Assembly: GCA_035516965.1 (NCBI GenBank)
Contig: DATIZR010000019.1
Coordinates: 1-56,931, forward strand
Length of the DNA: 56,931 nucleotides
From: Nitrospirota bacterium
Lineage (GTDB): Bacteria > Nitrospirota > UBA9217
Direction of reading: 5' to 3'
Part shown: positions 50,671-56,931 of the stretch, piece after piece
Numbering within the stretch: position 1 is the first letter of the stretch
How the letters are laid out: each line of letters begins with the position of its first letter
Notes under the pieces: model-generated
What the model saw: the letters and a program-made list of their open reading frames with translations, nothing else
The model's database searches: none
What the model was told of the DNA's origin: nothing
Translations under genes and position numbers: made by a program

Positions 50671-51864
50671 TCACACCTGCTCGGCGACCCTGTCGATGAA
50701 CTCCTCGGTCAGAGCGTATTTCCCCGGCGTCGGCTCCGCGATGGCCGCCAGGTCCTTGGTCATGGTCCCTCCTTCAATGGTCCCGACCACGATCGATTCC
50801 AGCGTTCGGGCAAAGGCGGCAACATCGGGTGTCCCGTCCATTTCGCCGCGGCGCGCCAGGGCACCGGTCCAGGCAAAGATTGATGCAACGGCATTTGTCG
50901 AAGTGGGGTTTCCCCTGAGATGCTCGTAGTAATGCCGCATGACGGTTCCGTGCGCCGCCTCGTACACATACCTACCTTCAGGCGAGACGAGGACCGAGGT
51001 CATGAGCCCCAGGCTGCCGAAGCCCGAGGCCACCATGTCACTCATCACGTCCCCGTCGTAGTTCATGCAGGCCCAGAGCATGCCACCCTCGGCCTTCATG
51101 ATCTGCGCCACCGCGTCATCGATCAGCATGTAGCGATAGCTGATGCCGAGCTTCTCGAAGTCCGCTTTCCTCGCCTCAGCCTCGTGGTCGAAGATTTCCC
51201 TGAAAAAGGCATGATAGGTTTTGGATATCGTGTCCTTGGCCCCGAACCAGAGATCGCATTTTTCTCCCACTGCGTAGTTGATGCATGCCCTCGCGAAGCT
51301 CCGGATAGACTGTTCGGTATTGTGCATGCCCATGACGACACCGGGACCCTTGAAGTCGTGGACCGTGAGAACTACCTTGCTTCTCCCGTCCGCTGGTGTG
51401 AACACGATCTCGGCCTTTCCTGCTGACGGGACTTTGTACTCCACCGACTTGTAGATGTCTCCGTAGGCGTGCCTGCCGATGCTGATCGGCTTCTTCCAGC
51501 TTCTGACCGCCGGAGGGATGTTCCGAACAATGATCGGCTTGCGGAAGACCGTTCCGTCCAGTATCGAGCGGATCGTTGCGTTCGGGCTCATCCACGCCTG
51601 CTTGAGGCCGTACTCTTTCACGCGCGCCGCGTTCGGCGTTATGGTCGCGCATTTAACTCCCACGCTGAACTCTTTGACCGCATTTGCTGCGTCGATCGTG
51701 ACCTTGTCGTCGGTCTCGTCGCGGTGCTTCACGCCCAGATCGAAGTACTTGAGGTCCATCGTGAGATGGGGGAAGAGGAGCTTGTCCTTGATCATCCTCC
51801 AGATAATCCTCGTCATCTCGTCGCCGTCCATCTCGACGATGGGGTTCTTTACAGTAATGGCCAC
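50671..51864 (-). CDS. icd: NADP-dependent isocitrate dehydrogenase (eukaryote-like type)
   Basis: The start is a GTG at 51862-51864 behind AGGAGAG. The 397-aa protein belongs to the homodimeric eukaryote-like IDH group: [20 protein letters not shown], the substrate loop [35 protein letters not shown], and the metal-binding [40 protein letters not shown] followed by STN marks the cofactor site, with the basic residues expected for NADP. It oxidises isocitrate to 2-oxoglutarate. It is expressed alone; its substrate comes from the aconitase encoded 17 kb away. Confidence 0.95.
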   Translation of the reverse strand: MAITVKNPIVEMDGDEMTRIIWRMIKDKLLFPHLTMDLKYFDLGVKHRDETDDKVTIDAANAVKEFSVGVKCATITPNAARVKEYGLKQAWMSPNATIRSILDGTVFRKPIIVRNIPPAVRSWKKPISIGRHAYGDIYKSVEYKVPSAGKAEIVFTPADGRSKVVLTVHDFKGPGVVMGMHNTEQSIRSFARACINYAVGEKCDLWFGAKDTISKTYHAFFREIFDHEAEARKADFEKLGISYRYMLIDDAVAQIMKAEGGMLWACMNYDGDVMSDMVASGFGSLGLMTSVLVSPEGRYVYEAAHGTVMRHYYEHLRGNPTSTNAVASIFAWTGALARRGEMDGTPDVAAFARTLESIVVGTIEGGTMTKDLAAIAEPTPGKYALTEEFIDRVAEQV

Positions 51865-52089
51865 AATGGTCTCTCCTCACGAAAACAGAATGTCGGGAAG
51901 TGTTCAGCTGCGAATGCTCGGGATTGTAATGCGGAGCAGCAGGATTGTCAACCAAACAATGAGGAAGTCCATGATGAGTTCGCGGCTCATTGCACGGCCA
52001 GCGGGTCAGTTCTCGGCAGTACGGGATGCCGCCCGCTGCAAGAGCTTCCGGCTCCTGGCTGACAGACACCACCGCGGCCCGGTCCTCCG

Positions 52090-52992
52090 TCAGCGAAGGT
52101 CATACTCTTCCAGGAGTCTTTTGTTGATGTCAATGGCGGCCACGGCCCCTTCCCCTGCCGCGATAGCCACCTGGTCCTGGCCCGTATTCAGGGGCCCCAC
52201 GATATAAAGCCCGCGAAGGGACGATTCGTACGCGCCGCTTACCGCGTACTTGAACCCGGCGGCGTCCTTCTTGAGCGCTAATCCTTTCAAATAGCCGTCG
52301 TTCAGCGTGATGCCGAAGGACGCCATGATGACTTCACAGGGAATACGCTTGCCGCCCTTTAGTTCGATCGCCTCCATCTTTTCCGTGCCGATAATAGCCG
52401 CCGGCTCTTCTACGACGACACGAATGGCCTCGTCGCCCAGCACCTCGATAGCGGCCGCGGGCAGAGTGAACTCGCAGGGAATGAAGGTGATGTCTCTTGT
52501 GTACATCTGCTTCATGGCGATCGCCAGGTTCACGACTTGGAGAGAATTCCCGATAACGATCAGCTTCCTATCCGTTGTTTTATAGCCGTCGCAATCGACG
52601 CAGGTAAAGTAGCTGATCCCGAGGAACCGGTGCACATTTTCGAGAGGCGGGAGGACATCCGTCACTCCTGACGCCGCGATGACAAACCGCGATCGATAGG
52701 CCCTGTCCGTGGTCGAAACGACAAATTCCCCGTTCTTTTGAACGGCCTTGACGGGCTCCCGCTCCACCCGCACGTTGAATCTTCTGGCCTGCTCCTTCCC
52801 GAGAGCGATGATCTCGCTTCCGGCTATATCGCGATGGCCGACAACATTCTCAATGTGCTTCGCATGCCATGTCCTGCCGCCGCTCCGGTCGAGCAGCACC
52901 ACGTCCCTGTTGTATCTGCCCAGATAGATGGCCGCCTGCAGCCCTCCGGGGCCCGCACCGATGATGATGCAGTCATACAGCCGATCGCTCAT
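52090..52992 (-). CDS. Thioredoxin-reductase-like FAD/NAD(P) oxidoreductase
   Basis: The 300-aa flavoprotein has the FAD site CIIIGAGPGGLQAAIYLGRY, the second nucleotide motif around LIVIGNSLQVVNLAIAMKQM (atypical GxGxxG, so NADPH binding may be altered), and GLYIVGPLNTGQDQVAIAAG near the end. The redox motif reads FTCVDCDGYK (Cys131, Cys134) instead of CATCDG of classical TrxB. It may reduce thioredoxin-like proteins, ferredoxin or another acceptor. The GNAT gene lies 21 bp upstream, so they may form an operon. Confidence 0.85.
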   Translation of the reverse strand: MSDRLYDCIIIGAGPGGLQAAIYLGRYNRDVVLLDRSGGRTWHAKHIENVVGHRDIAGSEIIALGKEQARRFNVRVEREPVKAVQKNGEFVVSTTDRAYRSRFVIAASGVTDVLPPLENVHRFLGISYFTCVDCDGYKTTDRKLIVIGNSLQVVNLAIAMKQMYTRDITFIPCEFTLPAAAIEVLGDEAIRVVVEEPAAIIGTEKMEAIELKGGKRIPCEVIMASFGITLNDGYLKGLALKKDAAGFKYAVSGAYESSLRGLYIVGPLNTGQDQVAIAAGEGAVAAIDINKRLLEEYDLR

Positions 52993-53013
52993 ACCCTGCC
53001 TTCCCCGGTCGTG

Positions 53014-53457
53014 TTATTTCCCATAGGCGGCAAGGGACAATCGTTCCATCAAGTGCCCCCGGCACGGGTCACCACTTCTCGTCGCCCGCGGGGAAGGCCC
53101 CTTCTGCACCCGGCTGAAACCGGCATGAGTGAAGTAGCTGGCGTAGCGCGAAGCATACACTCTCTTGAGCAGAGCATGTTCCGCCAGGTGTTTTATGATC
53201 GATGATCCTATGCCCTTTCTCCTGCTGTCTTCGAACAGGGAAATGCATCCGGCATCGTTTTCCTTTTTCAGGATACCAAAGCCGATGATGCGCCTCTCCT
53301 CTGCTGCGACGACCACTTCGGCATTTCCGAGATCGGAACCCGCGTGGTGATCCCGGAGATATTCTTCCACATTAATCAGATCGCTGCCCGTTGCATGCCG
53401 GATCGAGACCATTTTTCCCGTAATGCCCGATACTCCTGTCTTTCGAGGATCGGCCAT
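53014..53457 (-). CDS. GNAT family N-acetyltransferase
   Basis: The 147-aa product has the GNAT core: VSIRHATGSDLINVEEYL at the N-terminus, VVVAAEERRIIGFGILKKEN as beta strands, and the acetyl-CoA loop SRRKGIGSSIIKHLAEHALL in Q/RxxGxG/A form. RYASYFTHAGFSRVQKG closes the fold. The substrate is unknown. It is probably co-transcribed with the flavoprotein gene downstream. Confidence 0.83.
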   Translation of the reverse strand: MADPRKTGVSGITGKMVSIRHATGSDLINVEEYLRDHHAGSDLGNAEVVVAAEERRIIGFGILKKENDAGCISLFEDSRRKGIGSSIIKHLAEHALLKRVYASRYASYFTHAGFSRVQKGPSPRATRSGDPCRGHLMERLSLAAYGK

Positions 53458-54039
53458 AGTATTCTCCTCCTCTCATCACGCCGGAGAACAAACGACCCCG
53501 GAAGCGGAAAAGGGGCGAAGGCCGTTATGGAACCGCGCATCCCTGCCCTCACCCTCTCAGCCAGCATTCCCCCCGGAAGTCCCCTGTTCACTGCGGTACC
53601 GTGTTACTTCAAAAAAAGCCGAACGGTCCTCGTGATTGTTCTTTCGGCAACCCGGCTGTTCTCACGTCGGAATGAAGACCCGTCGCTACCGCCCACTCTT
53701 CCCGAAGTGGCCGGCTTAATCGGGACTATTACCCTCTGATTTTACAGTAGCACCGGAACAGGTGCCTGTCAAGGAGAAGGGCTCGTGACCGCACCTCGAG
53801 GCAGATCCTCGTAGAATCGGAACAGTCCGGGAGTCTATCCTTCGCAGGGGAGGGGATACTTGGCCTTGATCCAGAGGGGCCCGAGCGATATTCTCGTGCT
53901 CTGAGCCACACCTTGTCGCCTCATCGCCGAAGGGGGGTCGCCGCGCAGACCGCCGCTGGCCGTGCGCTTCTGCGAAGCGTATCACTGCGCAGCTGGGTAA
54001 TCGAAAGAGGGTCCGCGGGGAGCAGCCGCAACGATTCGC
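53458..54039. other. Intergenic region without a recognisable gene
   Basis: In about 580 bases I see only short overlapping open frames without ribosome-binding sites or protein-like composition, and no tRNA or clear terminator. A GC-rich stretch around 53930-54000 precedes the Smr gene's stop. Confidence 0.5.
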
Positions 54040-54717
54040 TCAGGTGCGTCGGGGATTCTTGAGAAACACCACAAAGGCTCCGCTTCCGCCCCGGTCCCGG
54101 GGAGCCGGTGCAAACTCCGCAACCATCGCCTTCCCCTTCCCGCGCAGCCAGTCCGCGACCGCTCCCGGGAGGACAGGCCCTTCGGGAGAGTTGATCCCTT
54201 TGCCGGTGATGACAAGCACGGCCTTCTGCCTCCGGTGGTATGCTGCGCTCACGAAATGCTCCAGCTTTAGCACCGCTTCTTTCCTCAGGTGACCGTGGAG
54301 GTCCAGTTCCTCGCCGATACGGATCGTCCCGCGCCTGAGCTGTTTCAGCCGGCTGGAAACGGACTGTCTCGCCTCCTCTCCCGATTCACTTTCCGACTGC
54401 AGCTTGCTAAGGGTCGTGCCGATTTTTTGCATGGCCTGGAGAAACAGCTGCTGTTCCTGCTCGTCACCGCTCTCGCCATCAGGGGCCTTGTTCTTTTTCA
54501 GCTCCGGCGTCTCACCGGGCTCGTCGGCATGAAGCGCACGCGCACCGGACACTGCCCGCATGAAGAGACCGGCGGCGTCCTCTTCTTGTTTTTCCCTTCG
54601 TCCCGGGGACGGCCTTCCAGGTCCAGGTGGTTCGAGCTTGGGCTTGATGCTTTTGAGGGACTTGAAGGGATTGTTGTTGAACGAGGCCAACGGGCCTGTT
54701 GGGTTCTTTTTTTTCAT
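54040..54717 (-). CDS. Smr-domain protein
   Basis: The ATG at 54715-54717 (MKKKNPTGPLASF) is chosen because the protein opens with a typical basic tail there, although its ribosome-binding site is weak; an open frame extends 42 codons further up. The 225-aa product has a charged, disordered N-terminal half with Lys- and Glu-rich stretches. The C-terminal Smr domain (about 135-225) has the motifs ELDLHGHLRKEAVLKLEHFV and VLVITGKGINS, followed by SGAFVVFLKNP. Smr domains are nicking endonucleases or RNA/DNA-processing modules, as in MutS2. The HD-GYP gene ends 64 bp upstream. Confidence 0.88.
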   Translation of the reverse strand: MKKKNPTGPLASFNNNPFKSLKSIKPKLEPPGPGRPSPGRREKQEEDAAGLFMRAVSGARALHADEPGETPELKKNKAPDGESGDEQEQQLFLQAMQKIGTTLSKLQSESESGEEARQSVSSRLKQLRRGTIRIGEELDLHGHLRKEAVLKLEHFVSAAYHRRQKAVLVITGKGINSPEGPVLPGAVADWLRGKGKAMVAEFAPAPRDRGGSGAFVVFLKNPRRT

Positions 54718-54781
54718 ACGATCGATCAGGCAAGCACGCCGTCCAGGATTCGCATCCCGCCGCAATGCAAACAGCCCGTCT

Positions 54782-56014
54782 TCAGTGGTCCGGGTACCGT
54801 TCCGTGATGCTATGAATCGTGTCAAGGCAGCAGAAAAAGGCATCGATCATTTCGGGATCGAACTGCTTGCCGGCGACTGTCCTGATCGTCTCGAGCACCC
54901 GGGACTCGTCCCACGCTTCCTTGTAGACCCTTCGCGACGAGAGCGCATCATAGACGTCGGCAATGGCGACGACCCGTCCGAATACGGGTATCTCCTCACC
55001 CCTTTTTCCCCGGGCGATCCCGGTGTTGTCCATCCGGCCGGGTAGCGGCGTTCCATCGAGCACATTGATGTAGCCGGGATAGCCGCCCCCGTCGAAATAT
55101 TCGTGATGGTTCAGGGCGACAACCGAGGCCGCATCGTCGAAGTCCGAGTACAGCTCCGAGAACAGTCGTGCGCCGAGGTAGGTGTGCCGTTTCATGATCT
55201 CGTATTCTTCCGGCGTGAACCGGTCCGGCTTTTTCAGGATCGAGTCCGAGATGGCAACCTTGCCGACGTCGTGCAGCATGGCTGCCATGCGCAGAACGTC
55301 TCGGTTCTTTTCGATCTCCTCCTGGGCAATGCCCCGCCTCGTCGCCCAGTTCTCGTAGATCGTAACCGCGTAGGACGCGACCCGGTTCACATGGGCTCCC
55401 GTCTCCTTCGGGTCGCGCAGTTCGGCCATCTTGATCATGCGCAGGATCATGGCGCGCGTCATCTGTGCCCGTTCAATCGCCACCGCCGCTGTGTTGGCAA
55501 AGTTCAGGATGAGCGGTTCGTCGCTCTTTTTAAAGGCAACGACCTTGCCCCTCCCGTCCTTCCCGTTGATGAGCTGCAGGACTCCGATGACGTCACCACG
55601 GTTGGTCTTTAGGGGAAAGGTCAGCACCGAAGTGGTCCGGTAGCCGGACAAATTATCATACTGCTTGTTAAAGGAGTAGGGAAGCCCTGGCCCGAGCTCG
55701 TATACATCGGGGAGATTCAGGGTTTCGCCGGTATGGGCGACATGGCCGGAGAGGGACTTGCTGTTGATCGGGATGGAGAATGTGGAGTAAATGAGTTTCT
55801 TACCCGGCGGCAATCGTTTCTGGAGCGTATCGTTCTGCGTATAGCTGAATTTCAGCTGATCGTCTTCCCTTATGTAGATCGATCCCGCATCGGCGTTTAC
55901 CAGCGTGCGCGCTTCCCTGAGGATCTTCTCGAGCAGGACGTCGATGTCCTTCACGCCGGTCAGCTCGATGCCGAGCCTGATGAGCGTGGTCAGCTTCTGC
56001 TTTTCGTTCAGCAT
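54782..56014 (-). CDS. GAF / HD-GYP cyclic-di-GMP phosphodiesterase
   Basis: The 410-aa product has a GAF domain (about 22-182: LRLGIEL-type start, ADAGSIYIREDDQLKF, TSVLTFPLKTNRGDVIGVLQ) and an HD-GYP domain (about 185-400). The catalytic motifs are complete: AAMLHDVGKVAISDSILKKP (His248-Asp249), KRHTYLGARLF, NHHEYFDGGGYPG (Gly311-Tyr-Pro) and FGRVVAIADVYDALSSRR. HD-GYP enzymes hydrolyse c-di-GMP to pGpG or GMP; the GAF domain would bind a small ligand. There is no membrane segment. It is the only c-di-GMP enzyme in the window. Confidence 0.93.
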   Translation of the reverse strand: MLNEKQKLTTLIRLGIELTGVKDIDVLLEKILREARTLVNADAGSIYIREDDQLKFSYTQNDTLQKRLPPGKKLIYSTFSIPINSKSLSGHVAHTGETLNLPDVYELGPGLPYSFNKQYDNLSGYRTTSVLTFPLKTNRGDVIGVLQLINGKDGRGKVVAFKKSDEPLILNFANTAAVAIERAQMTRAMILRMIKMAELRDPKETGAHVNRVASYAVTIYENWATRRGIAQEEIEKNRDVLRMAAMLHDVGKVAISDSILKKPDRFTPEEYEIMKRHTYLGARLFSELYSDFDDAASVVALNHHEYFDGGGYPGYINVLDGTPLPGRMDNTGIARGKRGEEIPVFGRVVAIADVYDALSSRRVYKEAWDESRVLETIRTVAGKQFDPEMIDAFFCCLDTIHSITERYPDH

Positions 56015-56109
56015 GGCAAATAGTAACCGCTCTTCCCCTTTTTGTCAATTGGCGAAACCCGGCGACCGAAGCAGGCGTCTCCTCGCCGCTGTCCTCGCGG
56101 ATTTATCAA

Positions 56110-56138
56110 TTGACTCGTTTGACCTTTTTTGATATAGT
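56110..56138 (+). promoter_or_regulatory. Sigma-70-type promoter of the dksA-like gene
   Basis: TTGACT (56110-56115), an exact 17-bp spacer and TATAGT (56133-56138) give a strong match. The transcript would start near 56145, leaving a leader of about 70 bases before the ATG at 56217. Confidence 0.8.
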
Positions 56139-56216
56139 ACCGCATTCAATTTCAACCGGCGGTCGTTGTAGTGGCGCAAAACGCCGGTCGCACGGTCTGT
56201 TTTACGGGGATTCAGT

Positions 56217-56579
56217 ATGGACAGCAAACTCTTGACCATCAAAAAGAAGCTTCTCAAGCAGCGGAATGAACTGCTGAACGAGGCGGGGCAGACGCTGAAC
56301 AGCAAGATCACCACCGAGAAGGAAAGTTTTCCCGACCCCACAGACCAGGCTGTGGCCGAGTTGGACAGCAACTTCATGCTGAGGCTCAGAGGACGGGAGC
56401 AGAAGCTGCTCAAGAAAATCGATGAGGCAATCGCGCGTATCGAAGGCGGCACGTACGGCGTGTGCGAATCCTGCGGAGAACAGATCAACATGAAACGCCT
56501 TGAGGCCCGGCCGGTGACCACGCTCTGCATCGAATGCAAAACCCGCCAGGAAGAAGAGGAGAAGCTGCAGGAGGGATGA
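56217..56579 (+). CDS. dksA: DksA/TraR-family zinc-finger regulator
   Basis: The 120-aa product has the DksA layout: N-terminal coiled coil (about 1-75, with LTIKKKLLKQRNELLNEAG), an acidic turn SFPDPTDQAVAELDSNF in the position of the DxxDxA tip, and the four-Cys zinc finger YGVCESCGEQINMKRLEARP followed by TTLCIECKTR. It binds RNA polymerase in the secondary channel and adjusts transcription, often with ppGpp. Its length is shorter than E. coli DksA (151 aa) but normal for the family. Confidence 0.93.
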   Translation: MDSKLLTIKKKLLKQRNELLNEAGQTLNSKITTEKESFPDPTDQAVAELDSNFMLRLRGREQKLLKKIDEAIARIEGGTYGVCESCGEQINMKRLEARPVTTLCIECKTRQEEEEKLQEG

Positions 56580-56608
56580 TCCCTCGCATGCGCGACCATA
56601 AAGAAAAT

Positions 56609-56637
56609 CGGCCGGCCCACGAAGCCGGCTTTTTTTA
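56609..56637 (+). terminator. Rho-independent terminator of the dksA-like gene
   Basis: The sequence GCCGGC-CCACGAA-GCCGGC forms a short stem followed by seven T residues, 30 bp after the stop codon. Confidence 0.85.
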
Positions 56638-56753
56638 TTTTCCTTGACCCCTGCACACAAAAAGAAGGCCGTAAACGTGCTTGACAGCTGCTTGAATGCG
56701 TCCCCGAACTGCACACCTGCCACCAAGATCACGGTTACAGCACAAAAACGGAA

Positions 56754-56783
56754 AAGGAGTTAGCCTTGGTCAGCTAACTCCTT
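56754..56783 (-). terminator. Terminator downstream of tRNA-Val
   Basis: AAGGAGTTAGC and GCTAACTCCTT form an 11-bp perfect stem with an 8-base loop. On the minus strand it ends in TCCTTTTCCGTTTTT. It lies 8 bp beyond the 3' end of tRNA-Val. Confidence 0.8.
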
Positions 56784-56791
56784 GTAATTGA

Positions 56792-56866
56792 TGGTGGGCG
56801 CTGCTGGGATTGAACCAGCGGCCCCTGCCGTGTGAAGGCAGTGCTCTCCCGCTGAGCTAAGCGCCC
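56792..56866 (-). tRNA. tRNA-Val (anticodon CAC)
   Basis: The minus strand starts GGGCGCTTAGCTCAGCGGGA. The acceptor arms GGGCGCT and AGCGCCC pair, followed by discriminator A and an encoded CCA (plus-strand TGG at 56792-56794). The anticodon stem-loop CTGCC-TTCACAC-GGCAG shows CAC, and the T-arm CTGGTTCAATCCCAG is canonical. Confidence 0.96.
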
Positions 56867-56931
56867 GAACGGATACTTTTTAACACAGGAAACGCTTGTT
56901 CGTCAAGACAAATCTCAAACACTGTGCCCGG

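Noticed and set aside
53757-53775. ACAGGT-containing sequence as another lux box
   Set aside because: Only one half-site is present and no gene start is near.
1-56931. CRISPR arrays, insertion sequences, prophage genes and rRNA
   Set aside because: No regularly spaced direct repeats, transposase or integrase motifs, phage structural genes or rRNA signatures were found on either strand.

Overview
The window (GC-rich, roughly 58-60 % by eye) looks like a chromosome segment of a free-living Gram-negative bacterium, most likely Nitrospirota or a Desulfobacterota-type lineage. This rests on the gene repertoire (compact 646-aa aconitase, eukaryote-like NADP isocitrate dehydrogenase, ribonuclease J, DUF6765, four-helix-bundle S23-like protein, a Tfp/alternative-type chemosensory cluster, many response regulators). 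No rRNA or ribosomal-protein marker is present, so the assignment is an inference. Most genes lie on the minus strand.

Layout. 1-5.6 kb: surface lipoprotein (cut by the window edge), a VOC-fold protein with a lysine-rich tail, an FMN reductase / FAD oxidase pair and a cystathionine-type PLP enzyme. 5.7-10.8 kb: an AT-richer accessory patch with a DUF6765 protein, a putative outer-membrane protein, a three-helix membrane protein ending in an IPT/TIG domain, and a decaying array of three related repeat modules carrying one intact and two broken copies of a small gene. 10.8-14 kb: a GH13 amylase, then a complete acyl-homoserine-lactone quorum-sensing pair: luxI (+) and luxR (-), convergent and overlapping by 80 bp, with a near-textbook 20-bp lux box upstream of luxI in the divergent region shared with the amylase. 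14-24 kb: gene debris, an S23-like four-helix-bundle gene, ribonuclease J, a four-PAS hybrid histidine kinase, and a four-gene operon for O-acylation of an extracellular glycan (MBOAT, two SGNH proteins, one glycosyltransferase). 24-31 kb: ComM-like ATPase, a double papain-fold cell-wall protein with one dead active site, tRNA-Leu, BCAT, a NarL-type regulator with an N-terminally truncated kinase, and a universal stress protein. 31-41 kb: bacterioferritin, aconitase, a response regulator-galT pair, and the metabolic run valS-nadC-birA-coaX. 41-50.4 kb: an eight-gene chemosensory operon (two receiver-fusion proteins, a CheY, three CheW, an MCP, a CheA-CheY hybrid) without CheR or CheB. 50.7-56.9 kb: icd, a thioredoxin-reductase-like flavoprotein, a GNAT protein, an Smr protein, a GAF/HD-GYP phosphodiesterase, a DksA-family protein and tRNA-Val.

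How the parts work together. The strongest biological unit is the quorum-sensing locus: synthase, receptor and operator are all present and every canonical residue checked is conserved. Around it are outputs typical of surface-associated life: glycan acylation, a chemosensory pathway of the class that controls type IV pili or other non-flagellar functions, and c-di-GMP turnover. No direct regulatory link beyond the lux box can be read from the sequence.
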